Source of the DNA: a virus
Length of the DNA: 31,594 bases
Virus record (IMG/VR): IMGVR_UViG_3300042296_000092
Span: 1-31,594 of that record
Direction: 5' to 3' (one strand)
Shown: in pieces, positions 20,327-29,110 of the stretch
Position numbering within the stretch: position 1 is the first letter of the stretch
How the letters are laid out: every line of letters begins with the position of its first letter
Translations under genes and position numbers: made by a program
The notes under the pieces: generated by a model
What the model saw: only the letters and a program-made list of their open reading frames with translations
What the model was told of the DNA's origin: nothing
Database searches by the model: none

Positions 20327-20959
20327 TTAGTTAAAAAGTTGGTCAAATACTCTGTCTTTAATTGTCTTTTCACGCTTACTTGAAATGTGAAAATTCATTT
20401 TGCTTGTGGTTGTTGCTTCGGGGTTGAATGGAGTGTGTGGGGCGGGTTCAGTTGCCAATCTTTCTTCCAATTCAGCGTTAACGGCACTCAAAGCAGTTTT
20501 TTCCATTTCCAATGCTGACAAACGGGCTTCAAACTTGGCTTCAAGTTCTTTGATTTGTGCGCTGAAATAAGATTCTTCCATTTCGGTTTTAGATTTCACG
20601 GTTTTCTTTGGTTTCATTCCCATTTCTTCCTTGATTTCGTCTTTCATGATATCGTTTTGGGCTTCAACTTCCTCAACGATTTCTTCTTCCTCAACTTCGG
20701 CTTCTTTCTTTGCGATTTCAACGATTACACCGTTTTCATCAACCTCAACGATGTTACCATCTTCCATGGCGAATTCACCAGCGGGTGCGGGAATCTTTCC
20801 ATCTTCGGTTACGATAAAAATTGCTTGACCTACTTCAAAGGCATCCGCTTCAAAAATGGCTTGGCCATCTTCGGTTTTTACTTGTTCCAACGCAACGGAA
20901 ACGGGTTCATTGATACCCAATTTTACCATGATGCGGTCCAAGATTGTTTCTGCGTTCAT
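20327..20959 (-). CDS. Scaffold-like / capsid assembly protein
   Basis: A 210-aa, strongly acidic protein just before the capsid gene. It has an N-terminal beta part rich in ED (VKTEDGQAIFEADAFEVGQAIF, FAMEDGNIVEVDENGVIVEI), an E/V repeat region (KKEAEVEEEEIVEEVEAQND), and a coiled coil (SAQIKELEAKFEARLSALEMEKTAL) with a basic end that could bind the capsid. The likely start is the ATG at 20959: the promoter's -10-like box overlaps the ATG at 20965, and 20959 then has the same 4-nt spacing seen at the other late promoters. Confidence 0.7.
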   Translation of the reverse strand: MNAETILDRIMVKLGINEPVSVALEQVKTEDGQAIFEADAFEVGQAIFIVTEDGKIPAPAGEFAMEDGNIVEVDENGVIVEIAKKEAEVEEEEIVEEVEAQNDIMKDEIKEEMGMKPKKTVKSKTEMEESYFSAQIKELEAKFEARLSALEMEKTALSAVNAELEERLATEPAPHTPFNPEATTTSKMNFHISSKREKTIKDRVFDQLFN

Positions 20960-20963
20960 ACTC

Positions 20964-20989
20964 ATAAAACTTTATTTTTTTAGATTGTT
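20964..20989 (-). promoter_or_regulatory. Late promoter of scaffold and capsid genes (ECF type, AGT variant)
   Basis: AACAAT (20984-20989), 12 nt, AGTTTTAT (20964-20971), ending 4 nt before the ATG at 20959. It differs from the other late elements only in C to A at the first -10 position. It would feed the scaffold and capsid genes separately from the upstream head operon. Confidence 0.6.
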
Positions 20990-20995
20990 AGATTT

Positions 20996-21325
20996 TTACA
21001 GTATTTTACTAAAACTGTTCAACGATTTTGCCAACTTGCTATATTGAGCAATCCCATTGGTTGCCTTATCGTAAATTTTACGCATTAAATCGGCTTGACC
21101 TTTTTGCTTGGCTCTTTCTGCCTGAACCATGGCGGTTCTTGATTGGCTTTGTATCTTTTCCAAATCTTTAACCGCGGTTTTGATTTGGCTTGCCATTGGC
21201 TGAATATCACTAGCGATTCGCTGAACGCCTTTACTCACTGAATCACCCATTGCAAGTGATTGTTTAAGTAATTTTTCAATTGCCTTAACATCAATTAATT
21301 CAATTCTGTACCCTTTAAGTTGCAT
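20996..21325 (-). CDS. Small helical protein of the head module, 109 aa
   Basis: A wholly helical-looking, Lys/Gln/Ala-rich protein (VSKGVQRIASDIQPMASQIKTAVKDLEKIQSQSRTAMVQAERAKQKG). It lies between the XkdF-type protease and scaffold genes, where scaffold helpers occur. Function unknown. Confidence 0.65.
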   Translation of the reverse strand: MQLKGYRIELIDVKAIEKLLKQSLAMGDSVSKGVQRIASDIQPMASQIKTAVKDLEKIQSQSRTAMVQAERAKQKGQADLMRKIYDKATNGIAQYSKLAKSLNSFSKIL

Positions 21326-21326
21326 A

Positions 21327-21917
21327 TTATTTTGATTTTTTATATTCTGTTAAAAGTGCCACCACTTCATCAAGTAATGATGGTTGTTTACTCATCTTCA
21401 TTTTGTCCGCAAAATAACCTTCAATGCTGAATCCTTTGAACTTGCCATCCTTGGCATCGTTCCACACATCATCGTTGGTTATTTTCAAACAACCCATCCA
21501 TGTACCAATCGGATCCTTCATCCCGTATATGGCCGATTTATCCTTTTCCATGTCCTCCTTAATCCAAGTTTCAACCATGCAAACACCTTGAACCGCCAAT
21601 TCGTGTTCAATAGTGGCGTTGCCTTGATTACCCTTCATCAAAAACATCTGTGATGCCTTACGAACGGTGTCCTTGGAAAAGTAAATGTAAAATTCATCCA
21701 TTGCCCCATCCACAATTTGTTTGCGGTATATGGGTTTGTCTGGAATCAATATCGGACCCATCAAAATGCGTTTTTCTGCATCTACCTTGGCAAACTTTAC
21801 TTCATGGGATTTCAACGCAACAAAATTGGATTCAATGGCGGGGGCTTCCACGATGCTTATCGCATCAATGCCACTTGCCATTTGTTGTTCATCCAATATA
21901 AGTTCAACGATACGCAT
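21327..21917 (-). CDS. Prohead protease, XkdF-like serine peptidase
   Basis: A 196-aa protein with the layout of XkdF/S78_2 phage proteases that cut scaffold and capsid during maturation. It has VELILDEQQ, AISIVEAPAIESNFV, GPILIPDKPIYR, ATIEHELAV with a candidate catalytic His, and KGFSIEGYF with a candidate catalytic Ser. Its place just upstream of the scaffold and capsid genes agrees. Its stop nearly abuts the next gene (1-nt gap). Confidence 0.85.
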   Translation of the reverse strand: MRIVELILDEQQMASGIDAISIVEAPAIESNFVALKSHEVKFAKVDAEKRILMGPILIPDKPIYRKQIVDGAMDEFYIYFSKDTVRKASQMFLMKGNQGNATIEHELAVQGVCMVETWIKEDMEKDKSAIYGMKDPIGTWMGCLKITNDDVWNDAKDGKFKGFSIEGYFADKMKMSKQPSLLDEVVALLTEYKKSK

Positions 21918-22279
21918 TACTTAATGTTTCGTGTGTTGTTGTCAATCTTCTTGATGGTGTCATCAACCGCCTTCGTGATTTCAAAATACTTCTTTTTGAA
22001 CGCACTATCGTCAAGTCCTAAATCTTGTGCGGCTTTAACATCCTTGCTCAATTGCTTTTGTGCAAGTTCTTTGATGTTTTGCAAATCAACAACATGACGG
22101 AAAAACTCGGATTTGAACTTTTGGATTTCAGCACTAATGGTTTCAAACTTCTTAATTGCGTTATCAACTTCTTGTTGTTTGCCTTTAACATCGGTGATGT
22201 ATTTGTCAAAATCAACAACTCCTAATTCTACTTCTTGAACGGCACTTGATGCCATGAATTTTTCAAATGATGTTTTCAT
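21917..22279 (-). CDS. Helical protein opening the head operon, 120 aa
   Basis: A 120-aa, largely coiled-coil protein (QEVDNAIKKFETISAEIQKFKSEFFRHVVDLQNI, KAVDDTIKKIDNN). Unknown function. It is the first gene after the late promoter at 22285-22310 and its stop shares a base with the protease start. A head-assembly chaperone or scaffold accessory role is a guess from position. Confidence 0.65.
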   Translation of the reverse strand: MKTSFEKFMASSAVQEVELGVVDFDKYITDVKGKQQEVDNAIKKFETISAEIQKFKSEFFRHVVDLQNIKELAQKQLSKDVKAAQDLGLDDSAFKKKYFEITKAVDDTIKKIDNNTRNIK

Positions 22280-22284
22280 ATTCT

Positions 22285-22310
22285 ATATAACGATTTATCC
22301 TGGGAATGTT
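22285..22310 (-). promoter_or_regulatory. Late promoter of the head operon (ECF type)
   Basis: AACATT (22305-22310), 12 nt, CGTTATAT (22285-22292), ending 5 nt before the ATG at 22279. The AACATT lies in the last codons of the tape measure gene, so tail and head operons meet here without a terminator. Confidence 0.7.
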
Positions 22311-24187
22311 GCGTTTTGTTGGATTCTGCGGTCAAGGGCTTGTTGTGTACTCATGTCCGTTGCAACTGCATACGCCTTGATTGGCTTTTGGTTTTGTTGT
22401 GCCAATGACCTTGCAATCTGTGCCGATGGGTCGGCTGAACCACCCACGATTGAAACACTTGGTCCGCTTGGTGCGGATGATGATGTGTCCGTTGCACCTG
22501 GAACGGGAGTGGCTACCATTCTGCGCACATTCGCAAATCCCGTTGCCAATATCGCTGCCATGTTGATGTATCCAATTGGTGTTCCCGCACCCGCTGCCAA
22601 TGCTTTGTTTGCACCCATGTAGGTATCAATGATGGCACTTGCAATTGCCAAGGTTTTACCCGCTGCGGTTTCTTCACCAACTGCACTTGCAATGGATTGT
22701 AATGCACCCGTCACGGCACTTGCCAATGCTTCTTGTTGACTGATTTTGAATTCGGTCAATGCCTTTTCATTTTGTGCAGACCATGTGGCAAATTCAACTT
22801 CTTTGGTTTTTCTGTCCGCATCGTATTGGGTTTGTGCTTCCGCCTTTTGGTTCAACACATCTTGATACGCTGCCGTTCCCTTTGTGAGTTGTGATAATTG
22901 TGCGTCAAAGTCCGCTTGTCGTCTTGCGTTCAATTCATCCAATTGACGCATTTCTTCTTCACGCAATGCCTTTTCCGCATCCTTAACCGCTTTGAATTTT
23001 TCAAACTCATTCTTGATTAAATCGGCACGATCCACCGCCGCTTGTTTTTCGGCCAACAACGCTTCGTTGGTGATTTCTGTTTGTGATAACTTGGATTCGT
23101 TGATTGACTTTTGAATGTCCAATGCTTCTTTACCCAATGATACTTCGTTGGTCAAGGTTTCCGACATCAACCCCGCATACTTGGCAGTAACACCCGTTAA
23201 TTCTTGTTGCAATGCCAATACTTCATTTGCTCGGTCTTTGTTGTAACCCAACAAATTTTGTTGCATTTGAAGAATGCCCATTCGGGCTTGGATGTTTTCT
23301 TTTTCCTTTTGCTCACCCTCGGCCAATACCCTTTGCAATTCCTTGTTGGCAATCAATCTATCTGCGATGGTTTTGTTTTCATCATCACGAATTTGGCGTT
23401 GCTTTTCAGCCATCAAATCGTACTTTTCAACAATACCTTGATAAAGGGTTTGCAATCTCTGAATGTTGGCTTCCGCCGCTGCCAATATGTCTTTGTTATC
23501 AAATGCCTTTTTGGTTGCTTTCCTAATTGTAGTAACCGCATTGGTAACCCCTTGAACAACATCATTCACAACACCCTTGATGTTTTCCATCTTCTTGGCA
23601 TTTTCTTGTGCCAACTTGATGTTCTGTTTTTGGAGTGCGTCTATTTCATCGCTTATCTTTTTGGCTTCTTCGGTGTCGCCCGTGAATTCGTTCCAGTTCT
23701 TTCGGAGTTCCAATATGGCAATCTTTGCCGTGTTTGCCCATTGAACAAACTTATTGAACACCCCATCAATCATGTTTTCTTTAATCCACTTTGCACCATT
23801 TTGGAATGATGTCACCAAATCACCCCACCATTTCTGCGGATCTTTGAACGCTTTGCCCATCCAAACAAACAATGGTTTCAATACCTCAATTACCCCATTC
23901 ACCACGCCTTGCATAACAACCATGGCTTGGTTCATCAAGTCAACCACTTGTTGGTTTTCACTCAATACACTTTTGAAGGTATCCAACACCCCCAATAGAA
24001 TACCAAAACCCAATCCCGTTTTGACTGCGTTTCCTATGGATGCCAAGGTTTTACCAAACCCTTTCAGCCCGTTCGCTGCCTTGCCGAATATACCAGGTAG
24101 CCCCTTGACACTTTTGGATAAGTTATCAATGTTCTTTTCCGCTTTATCGGTATCGGCATTTACCTTAAAATTTATTTCTTCCGCCAT
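22295..24187 (-). CDS. Tail tape measure protein
   Basis: A 630-aa protein that sets tail length and is ejected ahead of DNA. The N-terminus FKVNADTDKAEKNIDNLSKSVKGLPGIFGKAANGLKGFGKTLASIG is typical. Hydrophobic segments follow (GLGFGILLGVLDTF; AMVVMQGVVNGVIEVLKPLFVWMG), then a very long coiled coil (EANIQRLQTLYQGIVEKYDLMAEKQRQIRDDENKTIADRL...). A C-terminal Ala/Gly-rich helix closes the protein (ALASAVTGALQSIASAVGEETAAGKTLAIASAIIDTYMGANKAL). At about 1.5 angstroms per residue this length predicts a tail near 95 nm (rule-of-thumb inference). Confidence 0.93.
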   Translation of the reverse strand: MAEEINFKVNADTDKAEKNIDNLSKSVKGLPGIFGKAANGLKGFGKTLASIGNAVKTGLGFGILLGVLDTFKSVLSENQQVVDLMNQAMVVMQGVVNGVIEVLKPLFVWMGKAFKDPQKWWGDLVTSFQNGAKWIKENMIDGVFNKFVQWANTAKIAILELRKNWNEFTGDTEEAKKISDEIDALQKQNIKLAQENAKKMENIKGVVNDVVQGVTNAVTTIRKATKKAFDNKDILAAAEANIQRLQTLYQGIVEKYDLMAEKQRQIRDDENKTIADRLIANKELQRVLAEGEQKEKENIQARMGILQMQQNLLGYNKDRANEVLALQQELTGVTAKYAGLMSETLTNEVSLGKEALDIQKSINESKLSQTEITNEALLAEKQAAVDRADLIKNEFEKFKAVKDAEKALREEEMRQLDELNARRQADFDAQLSQLTKGTAAYQDVLNQKAEAQTQYDADRKTKEVEFATWSAQNEKALTEFKISQQEALASAVTGALQSIASAVGEETAAGKTLAIASAIIDTYMGANKALAAGAGTPIGYINMAAILATGFANVRRMVATPVPGATDTSSSAPSGPSVSIVGGSADPSAQIARSLAQQNQKPIKAYAVATDMSTQQALDRRIQQNATFPG

Positions 24188-24327
24188 GACTTGTATGCTC
24201 TTTTATATTGTTTTGCAACTTGCTTTAATGTTTGGTTGTATTGGTATTTCCCTTTGGCGATTTCCACCGTGTCGGATACCCCATACCATTCTTGTGATTG
24301 TAAAAGTTGAATTATCTGTGTTATCAT
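24172..24327 (-). CDS. Small protein before the tape measure, 51 aa
   Basis: Fifty-one residues starting MITQIIQLLQSQEWYGVSDT, with a basic end (KQYKRAYKSWRKK). Its ATG forms ATGA with the stop of the large tail protein and it overlaps the tape measure start by 16 nt, so it fills the only gap in the tail operon. Unknown function; its position suits a small tail-assembly factor. Confidence 0.75.
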   Translation of the reverse strand: MITQIIQLLQSQEWYGVSDTVEIAKGKYQYNQTLKQVAKQYKRAYKSWRKK

Positions 24328-26975
24328 TTTTTAAGTACTAAAAAGTTTGCTTTTTGAATTACGATTGTATGGCTTCCACCCGTTACATTTTTCCAAACAA
24401 ATGTCACTTCATCCGTAGGGGCTAAATCCAAAATGGTTTCTAAGTTCACGCTATGGTGGTTAGAATCGGTCAACCCATAAGCGGTGGTTGCAACACCATT
24501 GATTTGTATTTCAAACTCAATTTGTTTATTCCCACTTTGCCCAAATGCGCACATGGCCGTAAACTTGTATTGCCCTCCATCGGTACACACATACTTTGAA
24601 AGTGGCATATCTGATGTGATGTTATCCACATACCCAATTGTTTGTGTCGTTTCCATTGGAATCGGGTCCCAAATCGTTGAATCCGTGGTTCTTGATGTGG
24701 GGGTGTTTCTGTACATCGTGATTTGGTTGAACTGCAAAATGGATTGTACATTGTTCACTTGCTGAACCAAACTGAATACATTGTTTTGGTTGTAGTCAAT
24801 GTCTTGGTTGGTGTCCAAATAATCTTGGTTGTTGAACTTGTATGAATTCATGATGCCCTTGGCAACCGAATAATCCTTCAAATAAGTCAAACCAAATGGC
24901 GTTTCTGTTGGGTTGGTGAAATCGGGCTTTTGACCAGTGGTTGTGAACCTCATGATTTCAACATCGGGATAAGTCACCAATTCTAAATTGGCAACCTCCG
25001 TTAACATATCGTATTGGATTGATTGCACTTTGTAGTAATTTGACGAAATGGCGATGGTGTCGTTTAATTTAAGATTCAACCATTCACCCACGGGTAGTAT
25101 TGCAGTCATTTTAACCACCCTTGATTGCGTTGAATACATTCGGGTGAGGTATTCTGTCCAATACATATCGTACATTGTCTGTGTGGGCGCATCTCCACGC
25201 AATGACAATTCCAATCCAAAGGCGTTTGAATAACTTGTGGATAAAGTTGGATACTCCGAATATGGTGTCATCAATGGCATCACATATTGAGTTATCCCGT
25301 TGAAAAACCATGTATCCGAAACCGATTGTTTGCCTCCGTAGTAAAACAATGTGTAATCTTGTTGCACGGGCTTGGAATCTTGATCCATAAACACGGGAAG
25401 ATTCAATTCACTTTTGCGTACAATCTGCCCGTTGGCGTTCACTTGGTTCATTGCTTGTGGGGCGATAATATGAAACGGGGTTTCAACGCTGAATTCATCC
25501 GTTGGGTAATCAATTTCGGGTTCAACTTTGACGCTTCCATATTCCCTTTTGTTGATTTGCTTGTAATAAGCATTGGCCAAACAAGATGATTCCTGATGCG
25601 TGAATGAAATAGTCCGTGGGATTGGGATTTTATCGTGTTGAATATCCTTCACATCCACATACTTTGTCCAATTTCGCGTTGTTCCAAGCGCTAACCAATC
25701 TTGCAAATTGTGAATTTCAATTTCGGTTTCACTCACGGGTACCAATATGCAGTTAAAACCTTGCAAAATACCATTCACAAAGTCCTTGATGGGCTTTTGT
25801 GGCATTGCATCATCCATGTGTATCGTGTTTCCGTTAATGCCTTGTGGGGCTTTGAAACACTTGAATGTGATTGAGATGGTTGACCAGTTACCCGTGGCAC
25901 GATAACGCACAGAAACAACATCCCCACCATTCAATTGTTGGTTGAAACTGAATCCACGCGGACCACTTGTGGCCGTAAATGTACCCGCTGCGGGTGCAAA
26001 TAACTTCCGACCATTCACAAAAAAGGCAATTTCTAAACTTTGCAACGGCACACCTGGGGCGGTTACGCTTAATGTGTCAATTGAGAATTGGTAAAACCCA
26101 CCACGATTCACTGTGTAATCTCCCGTTGCGGGGTTGTAGTTGCCCGATGGGTTTGAAACAATGGATGGGAATATCAATTGGGTGTATGTCAATACTCCCG
26201 ATGTTGCAGTAAATGATTGTGGTGAATTAAAGGCGTGTGATGTTCCTGGCAATGTATATTCGGGGTCGTATAAAGGACCCGCAGTTTGCATCGGCAACAC
26301 ATACAAATCATCCATCTCGGGGCGTGTCAAAAACGAACCACTTAATGTCAAATCAATTTCAGCAAATGCAGTTACAAGCATTGAACGCAATCGAATCGCG
26401 GGGCGTAAATCATCCACTTCAACACCACGGCTTTGGTAGATGTTACCATTCACCCCAGTGAGTTTAGAATATCTCCAACCTTGGTTGTAATCTGCAATCG
26501 GCCACAATATGTTACCACTGACCAATGCTTGATCCCATGAAGAAAGGATGTTGGCATAATTGGCCGTGTGGTCATATGCACTCCAATCCACTTCATTCAT
26601 CAAGGTTTCACCCCATTTGTCCAAAATCTTTTTGGTAGTACCATAAAAAATGATGTTATAAAGTTGTGGCAATCCGTCTTTGAACTTGCACCCAATCAAC
26701 TCAACCCTACCTTCAAACACGGGCAAACCATGGATGAAGATTGTGCCATCCTTTCCCAAATTAGGATTCCATGCACCCATCACCATGTTTTCATCAAACC
26801 AGTTTTCAAATATGGCGTTGTTTGTTTCTGATGCGGGGATTTGAAAATCCTTGGTGTAATCCGTCCACACTGTGGAAAGGTTCATCAAGTCCTTCAACTG
26901 CCTTGTAAGCGGAATGGATTCATCGTTGAATAGGTCAACGGGTGTGCCGTCAATTTGTAAACTGAACCTTATCAT
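24324..26975 (-). CDS. Large tail-tip protein, 883 aa
   Basis: Encoded just upstream of the tape measure. The N-terminus (RFSLQIDGTPVDLFNDESIPLTRQLKDL) and DFQIPASETNNAIF, then a long beta-rich body with many Thr/Gly/Asn runs (TFTATSGPRGFSFNQQLNGGD), suggest a distal tail/tip protein that docks fibres or forms the tail end. A motif GEWLNLKLNDTIAISSNYYKVQSIQYDMLTEVANLELV suggests a tube-like domain. I recognise this as a large tail protein of Bacteroidota phages but cannot name a characterised family. Confidence 0.75.
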   Translation of the reverse strand: MIRFSLQIDGTPVDLFNDESIPLTRQLKDLMNLSTVWTDYTKDFQIPASETNNAIFENWFDENMVMGAWNPNLGKDGTIFIHGLPVFEGRVELIGCKFKDGLPQLYNIIFYGTTKKILDKWGETLMNEVDWSAYDHTANYANILSSWDQALVSGNILWPIADYNQGWRYSKLTGVNGNIYQSRGVEVDDLRPAIRLRSMLVTAFAEIDLTLSGSFLTRPEMDDLYVLPMQTAGPLYDPEYTLPGTSHAFNSPQSFTATSGVLTYTQLIFPSIVSNPSGNYNPATGDYTVNRGGFYQFSIDTLSVTAPGVPLQSLEIAFFVNGRKLFAPAAGTFTATSGPRGFSFNQQLNGGDVVSVRYRATGNWSTISITFKCFKAPQGINGNTIHMDDAMPQKPIKDFVNGILQGFNCILVPVSETEIEIHNLQDWLALGTTRNWTKYVDVKDIQHDKIPIPRTISFTHQESSCLANAYYKQINKREYGSVKVEPEIDYPTDEFSVETPFHIIAPQAMNQVNANGQIVRKSELNLPVFMDQDSKPVQQDYTLFYYGGKQSVSDTWFFNGITQYVMPLMTPYSEYPTLSTSYSNAFGLELSLRGDAPTQTMYDMYWTEYLTRMYSTQSRVVKMTAILPVGEWLNLKLNDTIAISSNYYKVQSIQYDMLTEVANLELVTYPDVEIMRFTTTGQKPDFTNPTETPFGLTYLKDYSVAKGIMNSYKFNNQDYLDTNQDIDYNQNNVFSLVQQVNNVQSILQFNQITMYRNTPTSRTTDSTIWDPIPMETTQTIGYVDNITSDMPLSKYVCTDGGQYKFTAMCAFGQSGNKQIEFEIQINGVATTAYGLTDSNHHSVNLETILDLAPTDEVTFVWKNVTGGSHTIVIQKANFLVLKK

Positions 26976-28090
26976 CGTACCATTTTATTAATCTTCGGTT
27001 GGTTGTACTCCAATTGGATCGTGTACAAAATCAACTTTTCGTTCACCCTTGTTTTGCGTTCAAACGCGGTGTCCATCACCCGTGCGGATAATACTTCGCT
27101 ACCATCCAACATAAGAATGTTTGTGGAATAAAACATTTGTTCAACCACCTCAACATCGTTTTCACTTATCCAATCCGTGTTCACTGTCATGGTTTCAACT
27201 GAATTGGTCAAATAGGGCGTTGTAATTCCCACTCCGTATGTCCATGCTTCGGCCATGTCCGTCTGTTTGAATATGGGTTGTTCGTATTTTTCTTTGGTTA
27301 CTGCAAAAGTCGATTTGTAAACACCATTGAAAAGGAACGAATCATAAACCCCGTATTTGTTCAGGAACAAAACATCTTGTTGTCCGTACTTATTCTCGCA
27401 CACAAAATCCACGGGAATGACAATGTCATCACCCGCCTTTACAAAAGTGATGTTGATGTCTGCACCCCATGTTCCACCCGCAGTGATTAGTTGCTTTAAT
27501 TCAATGCCTTGGATGAGTTGGTCCGAACCAGTCACAGTGTTTGGGGTAATGGTTGCGCTTCCACACACGATTGATGTAATGACACTTGCATCATACCACA
27601 GATACGCACTTGGTGTTGCCGTGGTCAATGTAACCTTTGATTTGTCCGTGAATACATATTTGGTTGGATAACCTTGGTTGAATCCTTCCGCAGTATAAGC
27701 ATACCCCGCAGATGCCAAACCGACATTGCTTGTTACATAACTTGTGAATGTTAGTGTCGTCCCAACATAGTATGCACCCCGTACCTTTATGGCAAATCGC
27801 TTTGCACCGCTTCCGATGTTTGGTTTGTAAGTCCCATTGATTAAAAAATCACGGGTCACTTCTTGTTGAACCAATTTGTGAATGTCAATCCATCCACGCC
27901 CACTGCCGTATTGGTCGGGTTTTCTGTTGATGGTCCAATTAGGCGATGCGGGAATTGTTGCCGTGCCACTCCACACATACACATCACATTGATAATAAAA
28001 TTTGTCTGATGTATAAAGTGCATCGTAAAATTGATACATGATTGGGGAATTACATCCCACTATTGATTCGGGTTGTTGGTTAAAAATCAT
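26972..28090 (-). CDS. Tail protein, 372 aa
   Basis: A Tyr/Thr-rich, beta-rich protein (PIMYQFYDALYTSDKFYYQCDVYVWSG..., YGQQDVLFLNKYGVYDSFLF, VNEKLILYTIQLEYN). It sits between a tail-completion protein and the large tail-tip protein and overlaps the latter as ATGA. It is probably a distal tail or baseplate hub component; no characterised family recognised. Confidence 0.7.
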   Translation of the reverse strand: MIFNQQPESIVGCNSPIMYQFYDALYTSDKFYYQCDVYVWSGTATIPASPNWTINRKPDQYGSGRGWIDIHKLVQQEVTRDFLINGTYKPNIGSGAKRFAIKVRGAYYVGTTLTFTSYVTSNVGLASAGYAYTAEGFNQGYPTKYVFTDKSKVTLTTATPSAYLWYDASVITSIVCGSATITPNTVTGSDQLIQGIELKQLITAGGTWGADINITFVKAGDDIVIPVDFVCENKYGQQDVLFLNKYGVYDSFLFNGVYKSTFAVTKEKYEQPIFKQTDMAEAWTYGVGITTPYLTNSVETMTVNTDWISENDVEVVEQMFYSTNILMLDGSEVLSARVMDTAFERKTRVNEKLILYTIQLEYNQPKINKMVR

Positions 28091-28635
28091 CGCTTAAATC
28101 TGTTTTTAATATCTTGTGCCATTGCTTTTGTCAACGCCTTGTTGAATGATGGTAGTATCTCGGTTCGTGCCATTGTAACAAACGGGAACGGCTCAATACC
28201 AAAGTGTTTTATCTTTCTATTCATTGCAAACCGCATACCCTCCGCAGTTGCCTTGGATTTAAATTTACCAGTTGACAAATCACGGGGTTGGATGCGTTTC
28301 ATCTTTGTCCAATTACGCATTGATTCAAGTGGTATGCCTTTACCTGGCTTTCTACCATTTTGCACATAATCACCCGTTTTGTTCATGGTGATGCCCAATG
28401 TCATTCCGTTTGGATTGGGTTGAATAGAGTTCACCAATTGCCCACTTGCCACATAGTTTCCACGGAATGTCTTTTTGGTAACGGAAATGGGCGTCCAACC
28501 TTCACCAACCTTTTTCCATTTGGCACGGATGGATGTGCGTGGTCTTTTTACCTCCAACATCATACGGGCGGAAACTGCCCATTTATTGGAATACTCCGCA
28601 ACAACGGCTTCGCTATTCTTAAACGCAATCGCCAT
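28087..28635 (-). CDS. Tail completion / neck protein, HK97 gp10-like (tentative)
   Basis: A 182-aa, strongly basic protein: VVAEYSNKWAVSARMMLEVKRPRTSIRAKWKKVG, QLVNSIQPNPNGMTLGI, then a C-terminal helix (MARTEILPSFNKALTKAMAQDIKNRFKR). The length, basic charge and C-terminal helix, plus its place after a tail-terminator-like protein, fit gp10-type neck proteins. Tentative. Confidence 0.6.
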   Translation of the reverse strand: MAIAFKNSEAVVAEYSNKWAVSARMMLEVKRPRTSIRAKWKKVGEGWTPISVTKKTFRGNYVASGQLVNSIQPNPNGMTLGITMNKTGDYVQNGRKPGKGIPLESMRNWTKMKRIQPRDLSTGKFKSKATAEGMRFAMNRKIKHFGIEPFPFVTMARTEILPSFNKALTKAMAQDIKNRFKR

Positions 28636-29110
28636 CAGTCACCCATGGGTTAATCAGTTCAATGCCAACTGTGATTTGATAACCACCCAATACCGTGTCC
28701 ATTGTTTCCACAAATGGTTGAAAAGTAATTGGGCGAATGTATTGCACTTGGTTGTAGTAATTCTGTTCCGTACGCCACAAACCCTTTGAAAATCTCACAT
28801 ACAAATCTTGAAGGATGTGTCCGTAGTTTTGATTCTCGGTGTATCCGTACTCCGAATACTCGGTTATCAAGTTTTCTTGTTCGTTTTCCGTTTTCAAGAA
28901 GTTCACACGATCCGCCACCATTACATTCATTTGTATGGTTGCCACTTGGTCTGTCAATGCCACGGATTGAATCGAACAATGCATCAATGGGAATACCAAA
29001 AACGCCTTGAAATCAAGTTCGGTCAATGTACCATGTGAATAATTCCAACCTTCTTCGGTTGCAATATCCTTCATCAACTCAAATGCCGTGCCTATGTGAT
29101 TATTGTTCAT
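28619..29110 (-). CDS. Tail terminator-like protein, 163 aa
   Basis: A mixed alpha/beta protein (TAFELMKDIATEEGWNYSHGTLTELDFKAFLVFPLMH; LGGYQITVGIELINPWV) with the general size and pattern of tail terminator proteins. It overlaps the preceding chaperone gene by 11 nt in frame 0. The -1 frame extension of that gene ends exactly with an ATGA overlap here, which is the usual junction type in this genome. Confidence 0.6.
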   Translation of the reverse strand: MNNNHIGTAFELMKDIATEEGWNYSHGTLTELDFKAFLVFPLMHCSIQSVALTDQVATIQMNVMVADRVNFLKTENEQENLITEYSEYGYTENQNYGHILQDLYVRFSKGLWRTEQNYYNQVQYIRPITFQPFVETMDTVLGGYQITVGIELINPWVTDGDCV

